This document shows positions 38,501-52,084 of a DNA stretch of 64,000 bases, in pieces. The position numbers and the translations under genes are program-made. The stretch comes from Monarcha castaneiventris obscurior. Its lineage: Eukaryota > Chordata > Aves > Passeriformes > Monarchidae. Below the pieces are notes generated by a model. The model saw nothing but the letters and a program-made list of their open reading frames with translations. It searched no databases and had not been told where the DNA came from. The DNA lies in the NCBI GenBank assembly GCA_026261815.1, contig JAMPIT010000566.1, positions 31,707,001 to 31,771,000 on the forward strand. The letters run 5' to 3'. Positions within the stretch are counted from its first letter, which is position 1. The number at the start of each line of letters is the position of its first letter.

Positions 38501-41384
38501 TTTAATAGGAGGTATATTAAGTTGAAAAATGCTTAGGGAAAAAAATGTTTACTTTATCTCTCTTGTTCCCTCTTGGAGACCAGAAGAAAATCCATGACAG
38601 TAAGAAAAATGCACTGTGATTGGGAAAGCCTTGGTAGATCCTTATTTAGGAAAATGAGTGTGATTCAATACCATGGTGCACAATGTGATTCCCATGTAAG
38701 AGTCTCGTTGGGAGCCATTGGCTCCAAATGAACAGCAGCAATTCTGCTGACTCAGAGAGGAGAATACTAGAGGTTAATGCTAAATAACTACTTTTAAGGA
38801 ATATGTATTTCTTAAGAAAAAGGAGCTAAAGTTGTAAACTACCTGCAAAACAATTTGTAGGCATTTTACTGCTGGGTGTTGTGCTAATTACATTGGTTAT
38901 GGCCTTGTTGTCTGCATAAATTGCAAAAGATTAGAAAAATAAGTTATTTCTTTTAAGATATATCCAACTACTAAGAAGCAACTAAACAGTGAGCAATATG
39001 TGAAGCTGTCTTAGTAGAAATGGCCTTTCAAGAGAACATGGAGTGAAAACAAACTTCCTCTATTTGAGACTGACAGTTAAAAGAAAGGTTTTAATCGAGG
39101 TGGTTTCTTGTGTAGGCTTCCTTGTACTTAAACACACAACAAGTCTTGAAGAGCTCACTTTTAAGCATACAAAATGAAAACTCAATCTTGCATCAAGTTC
39201 TTAGTGACTGGTCACCCTCCAAAACCATGGAGCTATCTCCCAACATTTTGATTTGTATTGCACCTAGCCTGTAGTGTGGAGCAAGAGCAAGGAAAATGCA
39301 TGCCAGAGGAAGTACTACACAGGGAAGTTCTCCACCCGTGTCTTCACAACAACTGCCAAACAAGCATTTCAGAAGAACTTGGAGAAATGGAAAGGGGGTT
39401 TATTCTCTTGTGAATAAAAAAAAAAAAGTAATTTTCCTAAACACCATACAGCTATCACTCAAACTTCTACAGATGGATAATGATGTATGTGATATTTTAG
39501 GAGCCAGTGTTCAAAAAAATCTCCCACTTCTTTTTTTTTTGTAAGATCTTTTTTAAGTGAAAATTGTGTTTTGCCAAACCCTGAGTTTTGTCTGCAAAGT
39601 TACTGATTTTATCAGTGTTCTCCATGCATCTATCAAGTCTAGAAATAAATGCTTGTTTTATTCACACCTCCACTTTTTTATTCCATTCACCAGAAGGAAT
39701 TTGCATTTGCACCAGAACAACTGAAATCCAAGTTTACCCTTTTCCAATCTAATTCAGACAGCAAAAGAAAAAGAAAAATTTTTCAGTCTTTATTGATCAA
39801 TGACTCATGATAGAACATTTTGTGTGCACTCTCAGGATAAATTCATGAGCCACAGGAAAATGTGGGTTAAACTAAACTATTTAGTAATCAATGGAATGCC
39901 CAGCTGTGCTGTGCAATGGTTACAGACCAAGAGCAGCCATATTTTAAAGGAAATTTGCCAAGTCAAATCAATCAAGTTTTGTTCTCTGAAGCTGCAAGTT
40001 TCATTCAAAAAGCAAATATGAAGATTTCATACTCTTAGATAACTGCCCAGAATGTGATTTCATATTTAACTCGTGCCATTCTATATTAACTGTAGAAAAA
40101 ATGCAATCTTCTAGCAATCACTGGAGGATATGTTAGATTAAAAACAAGGACTGGTTGATTCACAGATCTTTAAAAAACAGTAGGGAAGGTGCAGAATCAT
40201 AATTTTCATTAATCATCTGAAAATAAGTTCAGAATTGCTGATAAAATATGCAGGTATTAAAAAGGTTAGAAGAGCAGTCAGAGCAATTTGTCTGCCCTGT
40301 ACACCATGCCCAGTCAAGAAAAATGTGTTTTCAAAACAGAAGCTTGGGCAACTGGGAAGAAAGAATGGAGATCAGCCCTCCACAATGGGGAACTGCCTTG
40401 GGGCTCTACAAGACGCATAATTGAGCAGAACACCTCATATTTAAAAGCATAAAAGAGTTTTGGATGAAGAAATAGGGAACTAACACTGAGTGGCAAAGGC
40501 ATGGCAGTTTCTCTGCATATAGCACCCATAAGCTCACTGCTAGAACACAGTGTTCTTTGGGGAGATCCAGCTTCAAAAAAGGAGGCTGAAAATCTGCAAA
40601 GAGCTTAGGGATGGATGGTTAAAGCAAGAAAATACTCCAGCTCTTTGCTGGAGACTGAAAAACCTTATCTGTTTATGTTTATTCAAGAGGTTAAGAAATT
40701 ACTTGATTACTGCCTACATGCATTTACAGTGAGGGAGGGTTTGAACAAAAATAATGCCTAATGAGATACAGTACTTGGAAGATGAAATGCAACAAACTCA
40801 GCCTTGGACTCAAAAGTTCAGTGATGATAACAAACCAGTAGCTAATAGATGTGTAACAGATTTACCATCTGTTAAAGTTTTGGGGACAAAAGTGAATGGG
40901 GATCCAGTTTTCCTTGCCCACCCCCCTTTGGAGCATGGCATTGCAGAAACCCAAGAGAATAAGCCCAGAAAAGGGTTTCTGCTTGTCCACACCACCAAAC
41001 CCTAATTCCCTCCCTGGCTCTCCTTTAGGCCACAGCAAGAAGCTCACCCTGAAACAGTTACACACATGTGGTCAGTTCAAACACGCTCCTGTGCTCTGCA
41101 ATATCCTCAGGAGATGGAATGTTGCAAATTTCTCACAGCTGAGGATATATTACAATGAACAAATAAATCCATCCATTTGAGCCTAGATTGCCTTATCTCT
41201 GCTCATAATAACACTTTCCCACTATTTTATACTACTGTACCTTTCACAGTTTTATCTTACTGCACGTCATATGCCAACTCTGGCTACCTCCTTGCAACCA
41301 TTCTGTTAGCCATTCAAACATAACAAATTCAGAACTATCAAAAATGCTAAATAAAAATGCCACTGGGGCAAGGAACCTGATGCT
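35518..41384. other. gene-free unique sequence
   Basis: No gene recognised. A plus frame at 35398-35634 is cysteine-rich in translation but spans the 23-bp duplication, has no domain I know and no supporting exon structure. A possible MIR tail lies around 36000-36065 ('cctagtggttt' followed by 'ccttggtaaaatcattt'), too weak for its own entry. An AT-rich, repeat-free stretch at 38780-39000 has the texture of a conserved non-coding element, which is untested. Confidence 0.6.
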
Positions 41385-41527
41385 ATAATATACATATATA
41401 ATAGATAAAGCATATAGTAATATATTATCATAATATAGTGTTGTATGTTCTATATCTATTTTTTATCTTTATATTTTTATTTGTATGATGTTATATATAT
41501 AAAATATATATCTGTAGTATAATATGT
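41385..41527. repeat. AT-rich low-complexity block
   Basis: About 140 nt made almost only of A and T, with 'tatata' and 'aatata' units and the segment 'atatatataaaatatatat' near 41490-41510. No unit dominates, so this is general AT-rich simple sequence and not a clean microsatellite. Confidence 0.75.
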
Positions 41528-44500
41528 TAGACAAAACCTGCCAAAACCCCTTTTTCTCTTGCAGGAAACAGGGCTCGTCTTGCTTTCGCATGATATCAAG
41601 TGTGCATTTCCTTTAATGACTAAAAAATTTATTAATGATATTAGAATCAGCCAAAGTACCTGCAAGTAAAAGAGTATCTTCATATCACGGCAAGGCTGGT
41701 AAAAGAACTTCCTTTGAAAAACGCAAACACAAAGGAAATATATGGAGATACCTGTAAAATGTCTAAAATTACAAGCAAGCAATTTTTACATACGTACTTT
41801 TTCGTCCACCCCCAGGTGCATGATGGTCATCCCATGAGCTCCCTGAATGCTGATCACCAGTCACACACCCTGACCTCTACACACTGCACTGTACCATCAT
41901 TAACATTTCTACGCAAATCATCTTGATCTTAGGTGGCCACTCATCCCAAAATCACTGACATGACAGAGTGTAAGAGTTGAAACTCACCCCTTTCAAGGAG
42001 CAGAGCCCTTCATCTTCCAGCTGACACACACTGTCCCACAACTGCTTCCTCCAGGAGACAATAGCCTGTCTCCTGAGTCCACACATTTAGAGATGTAATG
42101 GGTGGGTTGTCACTATGATGGGGCAGGGGGTATGGGAATTTGTGCCATTAGTTGCTTTAGGCAACAGGCAGGACGACAATTCATTACATGGCAGGCATAG
42201 TAAAAGTCACCACAAAATAGGTTAGTTACCAGAGGTGGCTGAGTGTCAGAGCTGGTTGGAGCATTTTATTGTGTTATGGCAGATACATAGCATGACAGAG
42301 AAATGTCTTGAACGTCTCACCCTGAGTGGCTTCCATTCAAAGCACTGTAGAATGTTGTACTAAGCAGACCACATTTCTAGCCAAATAGTCATAACATGCT
42401 TGCTAGTATCAACAAAGCCCAAATTCATAGGCATAAAGATGTAAAAATCCCAAAAGAGGAAATATATTCCCAGTATGGAAATAATGACTGACACAGCTGG
42501 CATCTTTAAATTTGTGATACCTACATAATGCTTTACAGGAAAGTCTCATCTGAGTGGGGAGTACTCCATCCAGTAGTGATGCCTGAGGTTCAGGATTAGT
42601 TCTGCAGCTCATGAAACAATTTAGGAAAGTTGGTTTCCTATGAAATTGCATTCTTTGTTTCTTTTTTTTCTCTTATACAGGAGGAATTTCTGCCCCTAAT
42701 GTGTTTGCTGGTGTCTTCCCACTGCAGCCCTGCTTAGGCAGTGCTGGCTCAGCAGCCCATGGGCACAGGCTGGCCAGCTGGCTGAGCTCTAGCTGCTTTT
42801 CCTTTCTCAGTAGCACAGATGCATATCACCTCCGCACAGTGCAACTGTTTTCATAAAACTCTAAATGCACAGACTGTAATGACTCTGAGACTGTCACCCC
42901 TCTGACAGTTTGGACTTAAAGAGGCCAAGGATTTAGTAAGGTATGAGGAAAAGAGTGGGAAGGTGTTAGACAGACACTGTGATCATGAAAGTTGCATTTC
43001 CTTCAGAAACCATTTAGTAATTTCATGAGAGTGCTATAAAAGGCACAGAAAATATTTCTCAGCCTCACTAAGACACCTACAGAGCTTGCTCTGCTCAAGT
43101 CACCAAAATGGAGACTGAGAGGAAACACGGTTATAGGTGAATAAATGCTCTCCCAAGAGAAAAAAAAAGTTTTTTTTTTTTAATGTAGTATAATAAACTG
43201 TAAAGAGAATCAACCATTTCAATACATAAATACAGATAAATCTGAAAAACCCCAAGAAGGTTAGAAATGAACGGATTCATTTCTGGCATGTGTGCACAAG
43301 TTTTGGTTTCAGCATCCCTCAGTGTGCTCAGATGAGGGACCAGTGACTTTACCATAGGACATGACTTGGTCAGAGACAGAACACCAGGCTCGGTGTGAAG
43401 ACTGTCTAAATAATAAAGGAGAGTCCAAATAATGGAAAATGCCATTTTGGATGAGCTTATGGACTTTTTTTACTTTAAAAGTCATTGAATAAAAAATTAA
43501 ATGCGAAGTTAAAGTTGTCTGAAATCAAAATACATAATGAAAGCAACAAAATGCAATTATAAGGATTAGTTGCACACTATATTACTGAATTACAATAGCA
43601 CGCCTTCCTCCGTTCCTTCTTGCTGAAGTATTACTTACAAAAGTTCATAAAGTGACTAATGTATTAAAAGCTTAAAGTTTCGGCTACATTAGCCAAAGAA
43701 AGGTTAGTGTGAACATTGCAACAATGTCCATATTAGAACATAACTTTTCTGTTTTAACAAATCATGATGCTGCAGCTCACAACAGCAATAAAACTGTAGT
43801 GCTTATAAATCACTCCATAAAAGAGAGTGATTTTTTTTTCATGATAGCAAGGCTAGGAATATTTCAGTCCCAAATGACTAAAACAATTCTTTGTTTAAAT
43901 AGGAAGGAAGCTTGGGAAAAAAAATCAAGGAAAGCTGGATATGCTGTGCTTAGAGGGAGAGCCTTATAAGTTGCTAATGACAATGTGTTATTTTGAATGA
44001 GGAGAGGAAAGGGAAAACAGTGACATAGCAAAGAGATGTTTTAACAATAACACTTTGGAAGTCTCATGAATAGACTCCTGACCTTTACTGCAAAACACTG
44101 AGGCACAAGGCTCCTACAGAGGTCTGCATTCATTTCACAAAAATAAATAGTATCAAAGCATTGTTTTAACCAGTCGGAGCAAACACATACACGAGGATTT
44201 GTGCTTTAGTGTTGTACTTCAGGCAAACATGAACAAACCCAAGAATAGAAAGAAGTGAAGCACAGCGGAGGGAGCTTCATTCAGACCCCCCGATTCTTCT
44301 TACTTAAGTTAACAGGTTTTCCATGCTTTTTGAGTGGTGATGGAAGGAGTTTTAGTTAATACTGAATGTTTTATTCTATTTAGTTTTAGTTTTCTGAATG
44401 TGGCGTTTGTGCTGTAGATTTCTCACAGTAAGTCTATCCTACCCTGACATAGCACACAGTGTCTGTCTAGTGTGTGCTACACTAGATAAGGTGAGGAGCT

Positions 44501-45170
44501 GCACAGAGTAGAGCTGAATGGTACTTGCAGAAATAATGAGCTCCATTTCCATATGTATGTCAACACCTCAGTCATCACTACACTGTTGCCACTGACCTGT
44601 CTAGACAAGTGTCAGGCAGATAGACAAGCTTCCCCTGCTGCTGTTTGTATGCAGGCAGTATTAAACTGGGTAGTCTCAGGGACACCACAAAGATGCAAAC
44701 CTTAGGCCAGACTGACGTTACAAACAGTAGCTGTTCTACTTGTATGCAAGTAGGCTCCTTGGCTGAAGTGCTACCATCTTCCAGGAACTACAGGGCCACG
44801 CTGCTGTAAAAATGGGACAAAATGTGAAACAGGAATAATTTGCACTGAACTCACAGCTGATGTTCATTCACATCTGGTAGCCCACAAAACACACTCTGCC
44901 ATGAGTTGTACGGTCTCCAGCCTTTAGCAAAGATCTGACTTTTCAAGGTGAGAGGAGACAAAGCAAAAGGTGGTATTTTTAATTAGCAATATAGTCGTAG
45001 TCTACACATTCTGTGCTACTGTGCCCTTTAAAGTAAACAAGGGGCCGTACAGGAAGAGTTTGTGGAAAGCAGTGCCTTTGCTTTAACCATAGCTCAGAGG
45101 CAGTGCTGGAAAGCAGCAAAGCAATAGCATCCCTGCCCATGGCACAGAAAGCTCATTGTGATGAGAGCAC
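41528..45170. other. gene-free unique sequence
   Basis: No supported gene or transposon. There is a very strong pyrimidine tract with an AG acceptor at 42679-42680, but no matching donor or long open frame follows. The segment 43450-43720 is AT-rich and repeat-free, with several TAAT-type motifs. A T run near 43170-43180 is the only homopolymer of note. Confidence 0.6.
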
Positions 45171-45245
45171 AAGTGACTCAGGGCACTGGAATGGGATGTG
45201 GCACCTTTAACCTCCAGGTCAGTGGTTTCCATCCATTTGCAGCTA
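45171..45245 (+). repeat. possible MIR or other tRNA-type SINE head
   Basis: The sequence 'gactcagggcactggaatg' followed by 'ggtcagtggtttccatcc' resembles the A-box/B-box spacing of a tRNA-derived SINE head (compare 'gttagggcactgg' and 'ggttcaaatcc' in MIR). No clear tail follows. The resemblance is weak, and I would not be surprised if an alignment rejected it. Confidence 0.28.
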
Positions 45246-45731
45246 GCTGGGACTAGAAGTTATTGCCATCAGCGGGACATCCAGTGAAACGAGTCAGTTG
45301 TCTCAGTGCAGCCTGGAAGGGACAGCTGCCCAGACCCCACACCCCAGCCCCACAGTTCCTACCCTGGAATAACACGTACTGTTCTCCAGGCTCCAGCCAT
45401 GGCTATCCAATAATCACCCCAATGGCCTGAAGCTCTGAGGGCCACCAGACATACACTGCTGCCTTCTGTTTCACACAATAACAGGCATGTTCACCCCACT
45501 GAGAAAAAGACAAAGACCTTCTCATGTCCCCTTTGTTCCTCACTTCTCTTTCCTTAGAAAGATCTGCAAAAAATGTTGTCTACACTTCTCTGTAGTTTTT
45601 CTACTTTCGCCAGGCCTAAGCATTGAAAAGTGATTGGCCATGCCACAAAAATCAGAAGCATTAAAAAGCATATTCTATTTTCTATTGTTCAGTTCTCTTT
45701 TGATTTTTACATTTGGTTCATATTTTAAACT

Positions 45732-45855
<124 letters not shown>

Positions 45856-45900
45856 CTCCCTTCATTTTCTTCCTTTTCTTCCTTTCTTTTTCTTTTATTC

Positions 45901-48471
45901 TCTAAGGAATTTTGAGATACTCATACAGACCCAGAAGCACAGACTTCAAGAAAAATTGTGATTATTTCTTCATAAAAAACAGGAGCTGACAATACTGTAT
46001 GCTAGTGCTGATTTAACACACTAATACTCACATTCCATGCAGTGTAAATGTCAGTAACTGGCTTCCAGTGGAGCTCAGAGGAGGTTAGGAAGATGGAGAA
46101 TCAACTATAATATGCTTGGTTTGGGGCCAGAGAGATGAATATTGTGTCTTTGTCTACTGCAAGTCTCACAAAAAGGCCTGTAAAGAAATTAAGATTCTCT
46201 GGTACAAACTCAACACAGCTGTGGTCCCAGTTGCTTCTCATCCCTCCCTGCAGAGGCAGTTGGAGGCTGTCTTTGCATTCTCTTAGAAAGCACAGAAGTC
46301 TCTTGATCATGTCATGAAAAGTGACAGGTTTTGTTTTTAACTCTGAAAGTTAATTTTCCCCTTTGTGTCATTATCCACCCTACAGGAGGATTCATATACA
46401 AGATCATGGCAAAGAACACTCTGTCTTCAGAATATTAATGTCTTCTCGCATTTTCACATATTCAGTTTATTTTCCCATTACCTGTTTCCTCCATACCCCT
46501 GTGCTTCCTGTACTTCCAGGCCGCCCACTGCAGCTTCCCAGTGTTGCTGGCCACGGGCCAGGACCACAGCAACTGACTACATCAATCACTTCAGCAGCTT
46601 AATCACACCTTTCTTCTAGTTTCCCCCTTATATCAAGGAAATGGCCTGCAAATCTCGCAGATGACACATTCAGGAATGAAAACCTAATCACTGCTCAGTC
46701 GAGCCGTGACAGGGCTGTGCTGAACCTTTGTACTCAGCATCGCAGGGCACTGTGCTGCAGAAATACACCGGGGTAGCAAACCCACTCCTGCTAACCTGGT
46801 CACACAAGGTCCCATCTCAGATGTCCTTTGAATTCAAGCCCTGAAAGTTGTTCACTGAAAACTCTGTCTGATATCAGAGGAAGCAAAAACGTTACCTTCC
46901 TTTTGACTCCAGAGACATGCACCAGGCTGGAACTATAAAAACTTTAGACATTGGATGCTAGGAATGCATGTCATAGTCTAAAATCCCTACACAGTGCTAA
47001 GCACTTAAATATTTAGTTTCATAATATGCAACACTTATCAGCGAAAAACAGAATGGAAAGAGGGATGTGGTTTTTTTTCTGCCAACCTGTAAGAGATGCC
47101 AGTGCAGAAGAAAGATTCTTCACAAAAAGGTCTACAGATATGCTCAGATACCTGTTATCCCTCTACCTATGCATATTTTTACACTTTAAAACAGGCCTCA
47201 AGGAGGAACAACTGCCACTCACATTTAAGCTCCCTCTACCACCAAGGCAAATGGCATTCAGAAGACTACCTGGTACTTCAGAAGACATACCTTAGCCACC
47301 ATCTTCTGCACTCTGTTGGGTAAAGCAGAAGGAGAAAGACAGCATTTAATCCTTTTGAAACTAGGCATGAATGTAAGATTCAAAGTATCAGAAAGAGAGG
47401 CTATCATCAGCAAATCTGTAGCCACAACCAGCAAAGAACTGAGTGTTATGGGCTTTAGTCCAGGACTCTGGGTGGGTCTGCTGGTACTGATTGGATGTGA
47501 TAATGGAAATAAATATCTAAGGCATTATAGGGATTTTTTTTTTTAATAAATCACACTCAGAGGTGTCTACGATGAAATTTAAGTCTTGTGTGTCTGAGCC
47601 TCAGTCAATAATAGGCCTTGTATTTATCACTATATTATGCATTAAATGTGCATTAATGGATGTTTATGTGCTCTCCTGAGGCTTGAACAAGCACTTGAGC
47701 CAAAATTGCTAGGATTTTGCAGTCCACTATCCTGTTTGAAATAATTATTTCAGGGTGATCAAACCTGAATACTTTTTTCCTGACTTTCTAATAAATAAAA
47801 ATAACTAGATTTCCAGCTGACTTAGATAATGCTCAAAAACTTAAGGTATTGTTAATGACATTCTTCTGGGCTGTAGGACACTTCAGTTCAACTGTTTCTG
47901 CTCCCTGACTGATGGACTGGGGAAATCAAATCCTTCTGATTTGAATGAAACAAGCAAACAAAAAGAGCAAGCTAAAATATAACCCCACACTTGGACTTTA
48001 GATTCTCCTACTTTAAACCGAACTGCTGTGTCTTTTGAGATCCACTTATTGTTAATAGTAATACTGAGATTTTTTAAATTTGTACCAAAACTGCTTGAAG
48101 CTAAATTATTGTTTCTAATAAAATAAAGCTTTAAATATAGCAAGTTATTTTCTCCACCCTGTCTGACATGAGCTATAATCTGGGGGGTTTTTTCTCCCTT
48201 TCATGGACACCATCTGTTTGTGACCATTAAAATCCATTTTCTATGCTGAAGGGATGGGAATTCAGAGGGATGTGTTCAGCCACTGTCCAAACAGAACTGT
48301 CATTCCTAAGGGATCCATTACACTTTGACACACCCAAGTATTTATGAGCTATAAACTGCCGGCCTAAAATGGCGATTAATCACCCTGTGCATGGGAGACA
48401 CTGACAATGACAGAGCATCCTGTAGCTGAGAAGGGAGAGGGGCTGGATGGGGTTTGAGGGGTTTTTTTTGG
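45901..48471. other. gene-free unique sequence
   Basis: Nothing recognisable as gene, RNA or transposon. Open frames are all below about 90 codons. The segment 48330-48420 is less AT-rich and contains CpGs and a 'gcgattaatcac' homeodomain-type motif. It leads into the T-rich run that follows. Confidence 0.6.
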
Positions 48472-48495
48472 TTTTTTTTTTTTTTTTTTTTTTTT
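48472..48495. repeat. poly(T) tract, 24 nt
   Basis: An uninterrupted run of 24 T, preceded by a shorter 8-T run after a GG. I see no retroposed transcript on either side and no clear target-site duplication. Confidence 0.8.
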
Positions 48496-50939
48496 GAATG
48501 AGCAGCGTTATATGGCATCAGGTTTTTCCCCCTACGGCACCTCGTTTCCAAGCCATTTGCTCCGACAGTTCTCACAGCCAATGTTAAATTAACAGATGTC
48601 TTGGAACTGGACACCGAATGAGACCGCTACAAGGCCACCACTTCTCAGCAGCATTGTCTCTCTGGAGTCACCACCCACTCGCTGTCAAAGCATCATCCAG
48701 CTGCTTTTCTTGGTGCAACGCTCCTTTCAGGGCAGTTTGAGGGGCTGGGTGCAGCTCTGACACCGGTTTGACTGAGCACCCTCATCACATCCAGGCACAA
48801 ACACAGCAAAATGGTCACGGGAATGAGATTCCTGCGGACTTTTTTTCCTGTTATCTCTGAGGCAAATTGTATCCCCCCATTACCAAACTGATGTCGTTAT
48901 AAAACTGATTAGAAGCAGCACTGTCTCTGAAGAAGTCAGACAACACAGCAAATGGTGTTTTTCAGCTGAGATTTAATACAGGAGAGAGATAATTTCAATA
49001 CTTTTGCTCCATATGGCAGGGGAACACATCACATAGTTCTCACACCCACATGAGAAACTGCATGAGGGAACAAAAAAAGGGAAATACAAATGCTGGTAAA
49101 AAAAATGTAAGTGCAAGGACAGTCAGAATATTTGCTCTGAACACTTCTGAGGCTTCGTGAACTCAACAGACTACTGTAAAATTTAGACTGAATTTATAGC
49201 AAAACAAAAAAAATCACAGCCACTGCAGAAACCATCTTATTTTTATACTTGTCAGCCTAATATTCTAGCTCTGTGCATGCCCAGATAAGCAACTGTCTTG
49301 TCTAAGCTGAGCTTCTCAGCGCCTACCACCCTTTGGAGATTTACAAATGAGGCTCCCGCTGCTTACGTTCGCAGGGGACCCAAGCTCACAGGCATGCTCA
49401 GTGAACACCAACACACATCCACAGCATTTTCTTAAGCAAGGCACCATAGACACAATTCTGTTTCATGAAATAGAAAATAAAATAATGGGAAAATCATGGA
49501 CAAGCTGGAGCAGTAGATCTTAATTTTGATAGATTTAATAACCATTGTGCATTCAGTGAGGCATCAAATGACAGATGTGCACAGATACTTGGGACTGAAA
49601 CTGCACTCCCCATTCCTTGCTAAGTGTTCTCACCAGTGGATTGCAGGGCCTGAACTATTAAGCCTGTTTCCCATGCATTCCTCATCTCCCAATCTTCAAC
49701 TGGTTTTTTTTCACAATAGGACAGCCTCAGCAGTGTCCCAATGGCAGCCTGGGCATTACCCCTCAGCCCCAGCTCTCCCACTTTCCCGGTAAGTTCACTC
49801 AGGCAAGTAAAGAAATGTTATATAAAAACACCATTACCAGTGGCTATTTTGAAAACATATACATGATTTTATCACCTGCATCCAGTGGAACAACTTTAAG
49901 CCTCTGCTGAGTCCTGTTTAGTCTGAGCATCCTGCAGGATGTGAGCTGGCAAAAGGTACCTGTGCTTCATAGTTTCCACCAGCTAAAATTCAGGTACCTT
50001 CCCACTTAGTGTGCAGTTCTGATTACCATCTCCCTCTCCTGTTACCTATACTTGCAATTTAGGTATCCAATTCATATTGAAAAATCCCAAGCCCGAAAAC
50101 AGGGATCTAAGAGGTCACCTCTCTTCAGTCCTGTACCAGACCTGAGCCCTCAGTGACTTAATGCTGTACACCTTGAACACAAATAATAGCATCATCTTTA
50201 TCAGACTGTGAAATGTCATTACAATGGGAGTATCCTAAATGCCATGAAAAAAGAGTTTAAAAAAAGCACACAAGGCTCATTCAGCAGACCCCAGGAAAAA
50301 ATGTTCGCTGGCCTGCTGCAGCCAATTTATATCTCCCAGTACCATTCAGCCATGCTCACAAGAAACACGGTTCAGAGAGCAGCTTATGCATTTTCCTCAT
50401 ATTCTAGTACATGGAATTGCCGACTTTTTTAGACATTTTCTCCCTATTCTTAGGTTATACCTCAAGGATGATGTAATAACTGTAGACCCATAGAGTAGCT
50501 GAGTAGCTTTTTCACCTGTATCATAGGAGATCAAAAAGCTGTATGCTAGTGAGCTGTAGTAAAGAGAGGCAGTGCATTCCTTGGTTCCTCCCTAATGCTG
50601 TGGGCACTCTGGTTTTCTCTACTGCATCAAGCAAAAGAAGACCAAGTTACACAGTTCAGATCTATCTCTAAAATTTCTCCAGATATTCAGAGGTTTGGGG
50701 GATTAACCCAGCTACTAATGAGGCTGTTGATCTTAGGTAATCAGAAAAATACTACAGTGCTCATTAATCTTAACAAACGCTATTCAAGAGCAGAGTGTAA
50801 ATATACTGATAGAAGACCCAGAAGTTAAAAAAACTACTCTTGACACCTTGTAAAACATGCAAACTATTTGCTTTCGGGGGCTCTGGCCAAAGATGTAAAC
50901 AAAAGTCTGAAGAAATTCGCATTAAAAATTGTTCCTTTT
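48496..50939. other. gene-free unique sequence upstream of the CpG island
   Basis: No gene recognised. Base composition is average until about 50930, where CpG density rises sharply. Sequence at 48496-48900 is repeat-free with moderate CpG content and may be regulatory, which is untested. Open frames such as 49526-49792 have no family resemblance. Confidence 0.55.
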
Positions 50940-51299
50940 CTTGCCATGCTTAGCACTGAGACACGATGGAAATCTCGTGCTCGGCGAAAGAAGGCGGCTT
51001 GCGAAGCTCGCGGCTTGCTGGTTTTTGGCCGGCTGACAGTGCCCACGCCGAGAGGCCGTGGGACGGCAGGCAGCGATGGCTGCCGAGCCGCTTCCAGAAC
51101 GGCGTGAAACCGCTGGATGCAACAGCTGGAGCCAAGAGCTGCCCGAGCGGGCACACCCCACCTCAGCGACGAGAGCCAGGGCTCTTCGGGGGATGTCTGC
51201 TGGATTCTACGTGCTACTGATACCTAAAGGGGAGGCCACTCACTGCTTGAAGGGCTTTTTATTGCACAGCTGCGATATTCCTTGAGGGCAGGCTCTGCC

Positions 51300-52084
51300 T
51301 CCCGCCCCGCACGGGCGCGTCCGCAGTGCTCGGGCACCGCCGCTCCCGCACGGCTCCGCAGGGGCTCAAGCGCCGCCTGAGCCGGGAGCGCTCCTCCCAA
51401 AATGTCCCCGGACGTGCTACAGCTGCTGCTGGGGGACGAGCCGGGGAGGCGGTCGGTCCCCTCTACCCCACAGGCACCAGCTCCTTTCCCTCCCTCCAAG
51501 TCCATGACGGCGGAGCGGCAGAGCCGCGGAGCGGACCGCATCCCTGCTCGTGCAGACGCCGCCTGCCCGCAGCCAGCATCCCTACGGCGCCAACACCCGC
51601 ACCGCCCCCTCCCCGTGCGCAGGGGCGGGCTCCCTTTGTCAAAGGCTCCCGGAGGTGCCCTCCCCGCCCGTCCCTCCCCGCCTCCGTGCCCGGCTGGAGC
51701 GGGGGGACCGCGGGGCCGCAGCCACCCCCGGGGCGGGACCCCGGCAGCGCCGCGACCCCGGGCGCCACCTGCGGGCGGCCACCGGCGCTGCACCGCTGCT
51801 CCCCGCAGGGCGGGGCCCGCCCCGGCTCCCCGGCCCCCCCGGCCCTGGTCCCACCCCGGCTCCAGCCCGGCCCCCTCGGCTCCCCGGCCCCCCCGGTCCT
51901 GGTCCCAGCCCCTCGGCCCCCCCGGCCCCAGCCCTCCGTCTCTCTCGAGGAAAAGTCGCTTCCCGAGGCGATAGGGCTCCCCCGGCCCCGTTTCCTGCTA
52001 TCCCAGCAGGGCTGTGCAGCGCCGTGCGCAGGGCGGGGCGCCGTGGTTCCGGCCCGGAGCGGGGCGGGCGCGGCCGCGGCTCCT
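51300..52084 (+). other. candidate first exon ending at a GTGAGT donor
   Basis: The transcription start cannot be placed, so the left boundary is arbitrary within the CpG island. The right boundary is set by the GTGAGT donor at 52085-52090, whose intronic side fits consensus and whose exonic side (CCT) is weak. The frame that stays open from about 51251 through the donor is phase 0 at the junction and would continue into the exon candidate at 53690. However, it contains no ATG before the donor. The only ATG frame of length, at 51402, stops at 51972-51974. If real, this is more likely an untranslated or lncRNA exon. Confidence 0.3.
51823..51930. repeat. GC-rich 54-bp imperfect tandem repeat
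   Basis: A block beginning 'cggctccccggcccccccgg' occurs at 51823 and again at 51877, a 54-bp period. The first 31 nt of the two units differ at one position; the rest is diverged. It lies inside the CpG island and reads as proline-rich repeats in open frames, which is a by-product of composition. Confidence 0.7.

Noticed and set aside
40754..41005. 83-codon plus frame considered as a possible retroviral or gene fragment
   Set aside because: No recognisable retroviral motif, no LTR-like flanks, and no known domain.
42650..42740. Very strong pyrimidine tract and AG acceptor at 42680
   Set aside because: The following frame stops within about 20 codons and no donor follows at a sensible distance. 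Acceptor-like tracts are common by chance.
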